A stretch of 64,000 bases of DNA, taken from NCBI GenBank assembly GCA_963840275.1, contig CAWIYK010000010.1, positions 248,001-312,000 of the forward strand, in the 5' to 3' direction. Below the pieces are notes generated by a model that saw only the letters and a program-made list of their open reading frames with translations, was not told the origin of the DNA and made no database searches. The position numbers and the translations under genes are program-made. Source of the stretch: Actinophytocola sp963840275 (GTDB lineage Bacteria; Actinomycetota; Actinomycetes; Mycobacteriales; Pseudonocardiaceae). Positions 17,274-25,694 of the stretch are shown here, one piece after another. Numbering within the stretch: the first letter of the stretch is position 1; each line of letters starts with the position of its first letter.

Positions 17274-18839
17274 GTGACTGAAGCCATTCCGCCGACGAAG
17301 ACGGGCGGAAGCACGGAGAAGCTCGACCGAAGAATTCTGATGATCGGCTCGGTGGTCGTCCTCGGCGCGATCATGGCGATGCTCGACATCACCGTCGTGA
17401 ACGTCGCGCTCAGCCATCTGATCGAGGAGTTCCACTCCGACCTCGAGACGATGCAGTGGATCGCCACGGGCTACACCCTGGCGCTGGCCACGGTCATCCC
17501 GCTGAGCGGCTGGGCGGCCGACCGGTTCGGCACCAAACGGATCTACCTGGTCGCGGTGTTCCTGTTCATGGTGGGCTCCGCGCTCGCCGGCATGGCGTGG
17601 GACCCCGCGTCGCTGATCTTCTTCCGGGTCCTGCAGGGCCTCGGCGGCGGTCTGCTGATGCCGCTGGGGATGACCATCCTCACGAAGGCGGCCGGGCCGG
17701 AGCGCGTCGGCCGCGTGATGGCCGTGATCGGTGTGCCGATGCTGCTCGGCCCGATCATCGGCCCGATTCTCGGCGGCTGGCTGGTCGACGACGTCTCGTG
17801 GCGCTGGATCTTCTTCCTGAACGTGCCGATCGGCATCGTGACGCTGTTCCTCGGCTCGCGGATCCTGGAGGCGGACGAGCCGCAGCCGACCCAGAAGCTG
17901 GACGTGCTCGGCCTGCTGCTGCTGTCGCCGGGGCTCGCCGCGCTGATCTACGGGCTCGCGAAGGTGCCGGCGAACGGGGGCTTCGGCGCCGCCGAGGTGT
18001 ACCTGCCGGCCGGCGCAGGCGCGATCCTGGTCGTGTTGTTCATCTGGCACGCGCTGCGCACCCCGCACGCGTTGATCGACCTGAAGCTGTTCAAGGACCG
18101 GGGTTTCTCGGTCGCCTCGGTGACCATGGTGCTGTTCACGGTCGCGTTCTTCGGCGCCATGCTGCTGTTCCCGCTGTACTTCCAGCAGGTGCGGGGTGAG
18201 GGCGCGCTCGCGGCGGGCCTGCTGCTCGCGCCGCAGGGCATCGGCGCGATGATCATGATGCCGATCGCGGGCGCCATCGTGGACAAGGTCGGCTCCGCGC
18301 GGATCGCCCAGCTGGGCATCCTCGTGATCGTCGGCGGGATGGTCCTGTTCACCCAGCTGGAAGCGGACACGTCCTACCTGGCGATCGGCATCTCGCTGTT
18401 CGTGCTCGGCATCGGGATGGGCATGGTCATGATGCCGGTCATGTCGGCCGCGCTGAAGACGCTCAAGCAGGCGGACGTCGCTCGTGCGTCGACCAGCCTG
18501 AACATCGTCCAGCAGGTGGCCGCGTCGATCGGTACCGCGATGCTGTCGGTGATCCTGTTCAACGGGATCAAGGACCGGCTGCCGCCGGCACCTCCCGGCG
18601 CGCCGGCCCAGTCGACGTCGATGCAGGACCTGCCGGAGAACATCCGGCAGACTGTCGCGCCACTGTTCGCGGACGCCTACTCGTCCACGTTCGTCTGGGC
18701 GCTGATCCTGCTGGCCATCTCGATCCTGCCGGCGCTGCTGCTGCCGCGCGGCAAGGATGCGGCAGGCGGCTCGCACGAGACGCCGATCGACCCGGAGACC
18801 AACGAGCCGGTGGCCGAGAAGGTCGCCGACCTCAAGTAG
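17274..18839 (+). CDS. MFS exporter, DHA2 (EmrB/QacA) family, 14 helices
   Basis: The 521 residues have about 14 hydrophobic segments and DHA2 motifs: LDITVVNVALSHLIEEFHSD (motif D1), QWIATGYTLALATVIPLSGW, ADRFGTKRIYL (motif A) and GPIIGPILGGWLVDDVSWRW (antiporter motif C), with GxLxDKVGSARI in the second half. It should export hydrophobic cations or antibiotics using the proton gradient from the cell membrane. GTG start at 17274 with GAGGGGAAAG upstream, 12 bp after the MarR-like regulator, so one operon. Intact; substrate unknown. Confidence 0.92.
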   Translation: MTEAIPPTKTGGSTEKLDRRILMIGSVVVLGAIMAMLDITVVNVALSHLIEEFHSDLETMQWIATGYTLALATVIPLSGWAADRFGTKRIYLVAVFLFMVGSALAGMAWDPASLIFFRVLQGLGGGLLMPLGMTILTKAAGPERVGRVMAVIGVPMLLGPIIGPILGGWLVDDVSWRWIFFLNVPIGIVTLFLGSRILEADEPQPTQKLDVLGLLLLSPGLAALIYGLAKVPANGGFGAAEVYLPAGAGAILVVLFIWHALRTPHALIDLKLFKDRGFSVASVTMVLFTVAFFGAMLLFPLYFQQVRGEGALAAGLLLAPQGIGAMIMMPIAGAIVDKVGSARIAQLGILVIVGGMVLFTQLEADTSYLAIGISLFVLGIGMGMVMMPVMSAALKTLKQADVARASTSLNIVQQVAASIGTAMLSVILFNGIKDRLPPAPPGAPAQSTSMQDLPENIRQTVAPLFADAYSSTFVWALILLAISILPALLLPRGKDAAGGSHETPIDPETNEPVAEKVADLK

Positions 18840-18847
18840 GCAACCGC

Positions 18848-18889
18848 ACACGACGAAGGCCCCGTTCACGAACGGGGCCTTCGTCGTGT
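18848..18889. terminator. Bidirectional hairpin terminator
   Basis: A perfect 19-bp inverted repeat (18848-18866 and 18871-18889) with a 4-base CACG loop. It lies 8 bp after the MFS exporter stop and 4 bp before the stop of the convergent gene. No long T-run follows, as usual for actinomycete terminators. It would end transcription from both sides. Confidence 0.85.
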
Positions 18890-18893
18890 CCGC

Positions 18894-19940
18894 TCAGCCG
18901 AGGGTGAGCACGCCGACCGCGCCCTTCGCGCCCGACGCCCAGCACGCGCCGTCGTAGCCGCAGTCCACCGAGTCGAAGCTGCCGTCGTAGAACTGGCGCC
19001 AGCGTCGGCCGCCGTCCAGGCTCACGTCGCTGCCCGTCGGGCCGACGGCGAACAGCACGGTCGGCAGGTACGGGTGATAGACGACGGCCGAGCGGTAGCC
19101 GGCCGGCGCGGTCGCCGGCAGCCGCCACGTGCTGCCGCCGTCGCCGGTGAGCGCCAGCGCGTCCGCGCCGTTCGTCGGGTTCGCGTAGTCGCCGCCGATC
19201 GCGATGCCGGTGCGCGGCGTGCGGAACGCCACCGCGAACACCCCGGCGCTCTCGCTGCTGACGAGCGGCGTCTCGCTCGCGGTCCAGGTTCGGCCGCGGT
19301 CGGCCGAGTGCAGCACGCGGGCCACGGTCGAGCCGCCGGTCGCGAGCCACGCGTCGCGCTTGCCGGCCACCGTCACGCACTGGCCGCTCGCCGAGAACTC
19401 GTACTCACCGTCGAGTGCCGGCGGGATGCCCTCGCCGGGCACCCTGGTCCACGACCGGCCGCCGTCCGAAGTGGACAGGATGCGGAACTCGCCGGCGACC
19501 GGGTCGCCGACCGCGAGGCCGTTGCGGGAGTCGAAGAACGCGACACAGTTGTAGAACGCGGCCGGCTCGGTGTTGCGGAACGACTCGGTCCACGTCTTCC
19601 CGGCGTCGGTGGTCCGGTAGATGCGGGAGTCCTCGCCCTCGCCGATCGACAGGATCACGGCCGTCCGCGCGTCGATGGCCTCGATGTCGCGGAAGTCGAG
19701 CGTCCCGGTGTCCGGTGGGCCGACCTGTTGCCAGCTGCGGCCGCCGTCGACGGTTCGCAGCACCGTGCCCCGCGCGCCGCTCGCCCACGCGACCTTGCGG
19801 CTGACCGCGGACAGGCCGCGCAGCTGCGCGTCGGTGCCGGTCGGGGTCAGCTGCCAGGACAGCGTGGTGGCGGTCGCGCCGCCCGGCGCGGTGAGGAGTG
19901 TGGCCAGGACCAGCAGGGAGATCATCAGCGCACGCTTCAT
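18894..19940 (-). CDS. Secreted BNR/Ycf48-like beta-propeller protein
   Basis: A signal peptide (KRALMISLLVLATLLTAPGG) precedes 320 residues with repeated Asp-box motifs: RTVDGGRSWQQV, TTDAGKTWTES, STSDGGRSWTRV, SADRGRTWTAS and TGDGGSTWRL. Each S/T-x-D-x-G-x-T/S-W box marks a propeller blade. Such proteins are often annotated as oxidoreductase or photosystem assembly-like; no catalytic sialidase Arg triad is obvious. The function is unknown, probably a wall or extracellular binding protein. Terminates against the shared hairpin with the exporter. Confidence 0.8.
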   Translation of the reverse strand: MKRALMISLLVLATLLTAPGGATATTLSWQLTPTGTDAQLRGLSAVSRKVAWASGARGTVLRTVDGGRSWQQVGPPDTGTLDFRDIEAIDARTAVILSIGEGEDSRIYRTTDAGKTWTESFRNTEPAAFYNCVAFFDSRNGLAVGDPVAGEFRILSTSDGGRSWTRVPGEGIPPALDGEYEFSASGQCVTVAGKRDAWLATGGSTVARVLHSADRGRTWTASETPLVSSESAGVFAVAFRTPRTGIAIGGDYANPTNGADALALTGDGGSTWRLPATAPAGYRSAVVYHPYLPTVLFAVGPTGSDVSLDGGRRWRQFYDGSFDSVDCGYDGACWASGAKGAVGVLTLG

Positions 19941-20040
19941 GGGTGGGGAAGATAGCCGGGAATGTCAGCCGATGGAATGACACCCGAAACGGTCTTCGGG
20001 CCGACGCACGCGCACGCCGGCGTCGCTACCGTGACTCGAC

Positions 20041-20535
20041 ATGGAGCAACAGGTGCGACTGCGTCCGCCGACCAACAAGGTGGACCCTCGGGCGATCCGG
20101 TACTGGATGACGAGCGAGGCGATCACCAACGGGATCGTCGCGGCGGTGCTCGCGGTGCTGGCGTTCCTCATCGAACCGGCGCGGTTCTGGCTGCTGCTCG
20201 CACTCGGGGTGGTGCTGGTGATCGCGATCCCGTACACGGTCGTCATGCCGCTGTGGCGCTACCGGGTGCACCGCTGGGAGGTCACCGAGGACGCCGTCTA
20301 CACGCGGACCGGCTGGCTGTGGCAGGAGTGGCGGATCGCGCCGATGTCACGCATCCAGACCGTCGACACCGCCCGTGGACCACTCGAACAGGCGTTCCGG
20401 CTGTCCAGCGTGACCGTCACGACCGCGTCGGCCGCCGGGCCGATCAAGATCAAGGGCCTCGACCACCAGGTGGCTGCCGACCTCGTCGAGCGGCTCACCG
20501 AGGTCACGCAGGCCAACCCGGGAGACGCGACGTGA
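20041..20535 (+). CDS. PH domain-containing membrane protein (YdbS type)
   Basis: The 164 residues have two adjacent helices (AITNGIVAAVLAVLAFLI and LLALGVVLVIAIPYTVVMPL) followed by a bacterial PH-like domain: RYRVHRWEVTEDAVYTRTGW, RIAPMSRIQTVDTARGPLEQ, LSSVTVTTASAAGPIKIKGL. This matches the YdbS half of the YdbS/YdbT pair. The next gene encodes the larger partner and its start overlaps this stop (GTGA), so they are translationally coupled. Function in the membrane is not well known for the family. Confidence 0.87.
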   Translation: MEQQVRLRPPTNKVDPRAIRYWMTSEAITNGIVAAVLAVLAFLIEPARFWLLLALGVVLVIAIPYTVVMPLWRYRVHRWEVTEDAVYTRTGWLWQEWRIAPMSRIQTVDTARGPLEQAFRLSSVTVTTASAAGPIKIKGLDHQVAADLVERLTEVTQANPGDAT

Positions 20536-22034
20536 CCGCCGTCGAGCAGGGCTGGCGACAGCTGCACCCGCGCACGGTCGCGGTGACCGTGCTGACCGTG
20601 GCCGGCATCCTGGCCGGCATCGCGATCCCGATCATCGTCGGCGTGCTGGACGACGGCGACGCCATCGTGCCGGTCCTGCTGATCGCGATCGCCGGGATCG
20701 TGGTGATCTCGGGGATCGCGGCGGTCGTCGACCTCATGCGGTACCGGCACACCACGTACCGGGTCACCGACGAGCGCGTCGAGCTGCGGTACGCGTGGGT
20801 GCTCCACAAGCTGCGGTCGGTGCCGCGCGAGCGGATCCGGACCGTCGACCTGACGGCGAACCCGCTGCAACGGCTGTTCGGGCTGGCGAAGGTCAAGATC
20901 GGCACCGGGCAGCAGACCACCGACAGCGGCAGCCACCTGACCCTGGACCCGGTGGACAAGGCGGTCGCGGAGGAGCTGCGGCGGGTGCTGCTGCGCCGCG
21001 CGGCCGTGCCGTCGGTCGAGAAGGAGACGCCCGGCGAGATCGCCACACTGGACTGGCGGTGGATCCGGTACGCGCCGATCTCGGTGACCACCCCCATCCT
21101 CGGCGCGGCCGCGTTCGGCGCGATCATGCAGGTGTCGGAGTGGTTCAACGCGCAGGGCGCGGTGTTCCGGCTGGTGCGGTACCTGTTCGACGGGCTGCCC
21201 ATCGTCGGGCTGATCGCGGCGCTGGTCGTGATCGGCGTGGTCGTCGGGATCGTCGGGTCGCTCGGCCTGTTCGTCGAGATGTGGTTCCGGTACCGGCTGA
21301 CCCGCGAGGACGGCAACCTCGCGATGACCCGAGGGCTGCTGACCACGCGGTCGCTGACGCTCGAGCAGCGCAGGCTCCGCGGCGTCGAGCTGATCGAGGG
21401 GCTCGGTGCGCGGCTGGTCGGCGCCGCGCGGGTGGACGTGGTCGCGACGGGCATGAGCCAGAAGGCCGACAACGACAAGACCGACCCCAAGACCGTGCTG
21501 CCGGCCGCGCCGTTCGAGGTCGCGCGCCGGGTGGCGACCGAGGTGCTCGGCTCCCCGGCCGCCACCGCGACCTCGCTCGTCGGACATCCGCGCGCGGCCC
21601 GGTCCCGCCGGCTGCGGTGGGGCCTCTGCACCGTCGCCGCGCTGGTCGGCGTGCTCGCGCTGCTCGGCTGGTTGCTCACCACCGTGCTGCTGCACCTCGC
21701 GTGGATCACGGCCGTGGTGGCGACACCGATCGCGGTGCTCCTCGCGCTGGAGGCGTACCGCAACCTCGGCCACGGCCTCGCGACCGACCATCTGGTGACC
21801 CGGCACGGGGTCGGCGCGCGGCGGACGGTCGCGCTGCTGCGCACCGGGGTCATCGGGTGGACGATCACCCGCTCGCCGTTCCAGCGCAGGGCCGGCCTCA
21901 TGACGATCCACGCGACGACCGCGGCGAACAAGGGCGCCTACCCGATCTACGACGTCGACGAGGGCGACGGGCTGCGCTTCGCCGCCGACGCGGTGCCGGG
22001 ACTGCTCACGCCGTTCCTGGCGCCACCGCGGTGA
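20532..22034 (+). CDS. Multi-pass PH domain protein (YdbT type)
   Basis: 500 residues with three PH-like repeats interleaved with paired membrane helices. Repeat one: RYRHTTYRVTDERVELRYAW, then VPRERIRTVDLTANPLQRLF and LAKVKIGTGQ. Repeat two: RYRLTREDGNLAMTRGLLTT, then RLRGVELIEGLGARLVGAAR. Repeat three: HLVTRHGVGARRTVALLRTG. The domain layout is that of YdbT, partner of YdbS, encoded directly upstream with a GTGA overlap. Role unclear; in Bacillus the pair has been linked to resistance to antimicrobial compounds. Complete. Confidence 0.87.
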   Translation: MTAVEQGWRQLHPRTVAVTVLTVAGILAGIAIPIIVGVLDDGDAIVPVLLIAIAGIVVISGIAAVVDLMRYRHTTYRVTDERVELRYAWVLHKLRSVPRERIRTVDLTANPLQRLFGLAKVKIGTGQQTTDSGSHLTLDPVDKAVAEELRRVLLRRAAVPSVEKETPGEIATLDWRWIRYAPISVTTPILGAAAFGAIMQVSEWFNAQGAVFRLVRYLFDGLPIVGLIAALVVIGVVVGIVGSLGLFVEMWFRYRLTREDGNLAMTRGLLTTRSLTLEQRRLRGVELIEGLGARLVGAARVDVVATGMSQKADNDKTDPKTVLPAAPFEVARRVATEVLGSPAATATSLVGHPRAARSRRLRWGLCTVAALVGVLALLGWLLTTVLLHLAWITAVVATPIAVLLALEAYRNLGHGLATDHLVTRHGVGARRTVALLRTGVIGWTITRSPFQRRAGLMTIHATTAANKGAYPIYDVDEGDGLRFAADAVPGLLTPFLAPPR

Positions 22035-22118
22035 TGTCGGCCGCGGGCGGTGGGGCGGCCGCGGAGTCGTTGTCGAACTGTCCCTTTCGGACGGCCTGAC
22101 CACGCGGCCCCTGCTCGG

Positions 22119-22898
22119 TTACCGCAGCGAACGCGGCAGTGGCGGCGGCACCACGCTGCGGTCGGCGGACAGCACGCGTGCCAGCTCGACCCACTGGTCG
22201 ACCCGCACCTCCGCCACCGACTGCGTGCCGAGCAGCCGATGCGCGACTTTCCGTGGCACCACACCGTGCAGCGCGACGCGGGCCGGGTCCCTCGGCCGCG
22301 CGTAGGCCGCGTCGAGCAGCACCCACAGGATCGCCGCCACCCGGGTGTCCACATCGGACCGGCGGCGCACCGCGAGGTGTGCGGCGTCGACCTTGGGCGC
22401 CGGTGAGAAGCAGCGGGCCGGAATGCGGCGCCGGACGGTCAACGCGAAGCGTGCGGCCCACCACGCCGACTCGAGGTCCCTCGGCCGCCCGGCCGTGAGC
22501 CGTTTGGCCAGCCCCCACTCGACGACCAGCTCGGCGCGGGCGAAGCCGCCGACCGCGGGGGTCAGCAGCCGACGCAGCAGCGGTGTGGACACCGCGAACG
22601 GAATGCTTGCCACCACGGCGAAAGCGCGGCGCGGCAACCGGAAGGAACGCACGTCCTCGTGCACCACGCGTACCGAAGGACGGTCGACGAAGCGGCGGCG
22701 CAGCGCCGAGACGAACCGGGCGTCGCGCTCGACCGCGAGTACCCGCGAGCCGGTGCGGGCCAGTGGCGCGGTGATCGTGCCGGGCCCGGCGCCGAGGTCG
22801 ACGACGAGGTCACCGGCGCCGACGCCGGACGCGCGGACCAGCTGGTCGATCACGGCGGGACAGGACAGGAAATGCACACCGGGAGAGGTGTAGGACAT
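22119..22898 (-). CDS. erm: Erm-type 23S rRNA (adenine-N6) methyltransferase
   Basis: The 259 residues resemble the Erm/KsgA family: start SPGVHFLSCPAVIDQLVRAS (the HFL/NFL motif), motif I DLGAGPGTITAPLA, acidic motif II in VLAVERDARFVSAL, VVHEDVRSF, motif IV ASIPFAVSTPLLRRLL and the C-terminal helical domain (RIPARCFSPAPKVDAAHLAV). Erm enzymes methylate A2058 of 23S rRNA and give macrolide-lincosamide-streptogramin resistance. Motif IV has Ser98 where Erm proteins normally have Asn, so activity needs testing. A leader peptide ORF and alternating hairpins upstream support the Erm call. Ribosome site GGAG is 10 nt before the ATG. Confidence 0.82.
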   Translation of the reverse strand: MSYTSPGVHFLSCPAVIDQLVRASGVGAGDLVVDLGAGPGTITAPLARTGSRVLAVERDARFVSALRRRFVDRPSVRVVHEDVRSFRLPRRAFAVVASIPFAVSTPLLRRLLTPAVGGFARAELVVEWGLAKRLTAGRPRDLESAWWAARFALTVRRRIPARCFSPAPKVDAAHLAVRRRSDVDTRVAAILWVLLDAAYARPRDPARVALHGVVPRKVAHRLLGTQSVAEVRVDQWVELARVLSADRSVVPPPLPRSLR

Positions 22899-23030
22899 GA
22901 GTGTCTGACTCCAGGCACAGGAGGAACAGGGTGCTTGGAGACAGCGGCGCGCACGCCGAACAGAGCCCTACGGAAGGAAAGGGGAGGCCCGCCGCTGTCA
23001 GCGACGGCGCAAACGTATCGACGCACTCAT
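22899..23030 (-). promoter_or_regulatory. Candidate macrolide-responsive translational attenuator of erm
   Basis: Between the leader ORF and erm the transcript has four segments in the order used by erm attenuators. Segment 1 (23007-22999) pairs with segment 2 (22997-22989), 9 bp with one mismatch, overlapping the leader's last codons. Segment 3 (22940-22931) pairs with segment 4 (22918-22909), 10 bp with one mismatch, and segment 4 contains the GGAG ribosome site 10 nt from the erm ATG. Alternatively 22999-22991 pairs perfectly over 9 bp with 22948-22940, which would break 3:4 and free the ribosome site. Seen directly in sequence; the regulatory role is inferred. Confidence 0.75.
22998..23030 (-). 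CDS. Leader peptide of the erm-like gene (MSASIRLRRR)
   Basis: A 10-codon ORF, ATG at 23028-23030 and TGA at 22998-23000, encoding MSASIRLRRR. The R-L-R motif is the same kind of +x+ signal that stalls ribosomes carrying macrolides on leaders such as that of ErmD. It ends at the first stem of the attenuator. No strong ribosome site precedes it, and TTAGCGT 7-13 nt upstream could be a -10 box for a leaderless start. Too short for statistical coding evidence, but the position and motif are telling. Confidence 0.7.
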   Translation of the reverse strand: MSASIRLRRR

Positions 23031-23079
23031 ACCCACGACGCTAACGACCGGGGCAACTCATTTGTGCGAAGCTCACGGC

Positions 23080-24117
23080 ATGGTTGATGTCCTGGTCGTC
23101 GGCGGCGGCATCGCGGGGGTCTCGGTCGCCTACGAGCTCGCCGCGCACGCGTCCGTCGTCCTCGTCGAGTCCGAGCCGGAGCTGGCCCGCCACACGACGG
23201 GCCGCTCCGCCGCGATCTACGCGCCGAGCTACGGCGGGCCGGTGGTCCGCGAGCTGACCGCGGCCAGCGCCGCCGGGTTCGCGCGGCTGCGGGGGGAGCT
23301 GGACACTCCGGAGCTGCTCACCCCGCACTACGCGCTGTGGATCGCGGTCGACGACGAGGGCGTCGAGCACCTCGACCACATCGAGGCGGAGCCGCTGACG
23401 CCCGGACAGGCCGTCGAGCTGTGCCCGGTCCTGCGCCCGCCGCTGGCGGCGTCCGTCGACCGGACCGCCATGGACATCGACGTCATGGCGCTGCACAGCG
23501 GTTACGTGCGCGGGCTGCGGCGGCGCGGCGGCGTGCTCCACACCGGCCGCCCGGTGACCGACATCCGCCGCGACGGCGCGGGCTGGGTGGTCGACGGCCT
23601 CCGGGCCGACATCGTCGTCGACGCGGCAGGCGCGTGGGTCGACGAGATCGCGAAGCGCGCGGGCGTGCCGCCGATCGGCATCGAACCGAGGCGCCGCACG
23701 ATCGCCCTGGCCACCGGCCCCGTGCCGATCGACCCGGCCTGGCCGCTGGTCGCGGACGCCGCGGACCGCTTCTACCTGCGCCCCGAGAGCGGCCACGTCC
23801 TCATCTCTCCGGCGGACGAGACACCCAGCGAACCGTGCGACGCCAAGCCGGACGAGCTGGACATCGCGCTCGCGATGGAGCGGGTCAACGCCGCCACCAC
23901 GCTCGGCCTGCGTTCGGTGCACACCGCGTGGGCCGGCCTGCGTTCTTTCGTCGCCGACCGCGAGCCGGTCGTCGGCGCGTGGCCCGATCATCCCGGGTTC
24001 GTGTTCTTCGCCGGGCAGGGCGGCTACGGCATACAGATGGCGCCCGCACTGGCCATGGCGGGCGCGGACATCGCACTGGGGCGAACACCGGCACGGGAGG
24101 TCATGTCGCCGAGGTGA
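23080..24117 (+). CDS. FAD-dependent DAO-family oxidoreductase
   Basis: 345 residues with an N-terminal dinucleotide fold (VDVLVVGGGIAGVSVAYELA, VVLVESEPELARHTTGRSAA) and DAO-type C-terminal FAD contact (FVFFAGQGGYGIQMAPALAM). The HTTGRSAA and AAIYAPSYGG segments resemble D-arginine dehydrogenase and related D-amino acid or glycine oxidases. Substrate not determinable. It diverges from the erm leader, about 50 bp apart, so promoters are back to back. Start ATG 23080; an in-frame extension to 23062 is possible. Confidence 0.85.
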   Translation: MVDVLVVGGGIAGVSVAYELAAHASVVLVESEPELARHTTGRSAAIYAPSYGGPVVRELTAASAAGFARLRGELDTPELLTPHYALWIAVDDEGVEHLDHIEAEPLTPGQAVELCPVLRPPLAASVDRTAMDIDVMALHSGYVRGLRRRGGVLHTGRPVTDIRRDGAGWVVDGLRADIVVDAAGAWVDEIAKRAGVPPIGIEPRRRTIALATGPVPIDPAWPLVADAADRFYLRPESGHVLISPADETPSEPCDAKPDELDIALAMERVNAATTLGLRSVHTAWAGLRSFVADREPVVGAWPDHPGFVFFAGQGGYGIQMAPALAMAGADIALGRTPAREVMSPR

Positions 24118-24279
24118 GGCCCGGGCGGAGCGCAGCGGCCCGGCGTCGCAGCAGCGGGCGCTGGCGCGGAGGCGGCAAGGCCGTGTACGGAGGAGGGGAG
24201 ACGGCGTGTTGGGGAAGGAACGCAGCGACCCGTGACACGGCCAACTAAGGTTGCTCTGACCCAGGGCGGGAGGAGTCCA
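24118..24279. other. Short intergenic stretch with GGAGG-rich purine runs
   Basis: About 160 bp without a gene. Several GA-rich runs occur (GGAGGAGGGGAG about 24190-24201). GGGAGGAG just before 24280 is the ribosome site of the next gene. No terminator hairpin stands out. Confidence 0.3.
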
Positions 24280-25653
24280 ATGGCGGACATCGCGGCACGG
24301 CTCGAGGAGATCGTCGGGGCGGGGCATGTCCTCACCGGCGACGCGGTCGGCGAGGACTACACCCACGACGAGACGCTCTCGGCGTCCCCGAGCGCACCGG
24401 CCCACGTGGTGCTGCCGGCGACGGCCGACGAGGTCTCCGCGGTGCTCACGCTCGCCGCCGAGACCGGCACCCCGGTGACCGCGCGCGGCAGCGGCAGCGG
24501 CCTTTCGGGCGCCGCGGTCCCGCGGCCGGACGGCATCCTCGTGTCGTTCGAGCGGATGAACAAGATCCTCGAGATCGACACGGTCAACCACGTCGCCGTC
24601 GTGCAGCCCGGGGTCACGCTGACCGAGCTGGAGGCGGCCACCGCCGAGGTCGGCATGGTCTACCCCGTCTACCCGGGCGAGCTGTCGGCGAGTCTCGGCG
24701 GCAACGTCAGCACGAACGCGGGCGGCATGCGAGCCGTCAAGTACGGCGTCACCCGCCACCACGTCCTGGGGCTCCAGGCCGCGCTGCCGACCGGCGAGGT
24801 CATCCGCACCGGCGGCAAGTTCGTGAAGTCGTCCACCGGCTACGACCTCACCCAGCTCATCGTCGGCTCGGAGGGCACGCTCGCGCTCGTCACCGAGGCG
24901 ACACTGAAGCTCCAGCCGCGGCTGTCCGAGCAGGCCACCGTGCTCGCCCCGTTCCCCGACCTGGCCTCGATCGCGACGGCGGTGCCGAAGGTCGTCGGGT
25001 CGGGGCTCGGGCCGCTGATCCTCGAGTACATCGACGCGCTGACCATGGGCGCCATCACCTACAGCGCCGACCTGCAGCTCGGCATCCCCGACCAGGTAAG
25101 GGAAACCGCGCAGGCCTACCTGGTGGTCATGCTCGAGTCCAACTCCACGGCACGCCTCGACGAGGACGTCGAGGCGGTCGGCGAGCTGCTGTCGGGGCTC
25201 GGCGCGCTCGACGTGTACGCCCTGCCCGGCGGCGCGGCCCGCAAGCTCATCGAGGCGCGCGAGAAGGCGTTCTTCACCGCGAAGGGCGCGGGCGCCGACG
25301 ACATCATCGACACCGTGCTGCCGCGCGCCGCGCTGCCCGAGTTCTTCGCGAAGGTCATGGCGATCGCGCAGGAGAAGCAGACGTTCGTGGTCGGCTGCGG
25401 CCACGCCGGCGACGGCAACGTGCACCTCGCGGTGTTCCAGAAGGACCCGCTGATCCGCTACAAGGTCCTGCACGAGCTGTTCGCCGCCGGCATGGCGCTC
25501 GGCGGCGCGATCTCCGGCGAGCACGGCATCGGCCGCGAGAAGATGCGGCACTTCGGTGAGCTGGAGGACCCGAACAAGATCGAGCTGATGCGGCGGATCA
25601 AGAAGGCGTTCGATCCGAGGGGCATCCTCAATCCTGGCGTGCTCTTCGACTGA
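24280..25653 (+). CDS. FAD-linked 2-hydroxyacid dehydrogenase (GlcD/D-lactate dehydrogenase type)
   Basis: 457 residues in the VAO/PCMH flavoprotein family: pyrophosphate-binding GSGSGLSGAAVPRPDGILVS, YPGELSASLGGNVSTNAGGM, GEVIRTGGKFVKSSTGYDLT, SEGTLALVTEATLKL, and C-terminal GCGHAGDGNVHLAVF and SGEHGIGREK with metal/substrate His residues. It oxidises glycolate, D-lactate or another D-2-hydroxyacid and passes electrons to the respiratory chain. ATG 24280 follows GGGAGGAG. The next gene, for a ThDP enzyme, begins 41 bp downstream on the same strand, suggesting that a 2-oxoacid product is used there (inference). Confidence 0.9.
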   Translation: MADIAARLEEIVGAGHVLTGDAVGEDYTHDETLSASPSAPAHVVLPATADEVSAVLTLAAETGTPVTARGSGSGLSGAAVPRPDGILVSFERMNKILEIDTVNHVAVVQPGVTLTELEAATAEVGMVYPVYPGELSASLGGNVSTNAGGMRAVKYGVTRHHVLGLQAALPTGEVIRTGGKFVKSSTGYDLTQLIVGSEGTLALVTEATLKLQPRLSEQATVLAPFPDLASIATAVPKVVGSGLGPLILEYIDALTMGAITYSADLQLGIPDQVRETAQAYLVVMLESNSTARLDEDVEAVGELLSGLGALDVYALPGGAARKLIEAREKAFFTAKGAGADDIIDTVLPRAALPEFFAKVMAIAQEKQTFVVGCGHAGDGNVHLAVFQKDPLIRYKVLHELFAAGMALGGAISGEHGIGREKMRHFGELEDPNKIELMRRIKKAFDPRGILNPGVLFD

Positions 25654-25694
25654 ACGTAGCTTGCGGAGTGAACATCGTCACTGAGGGGACACAC

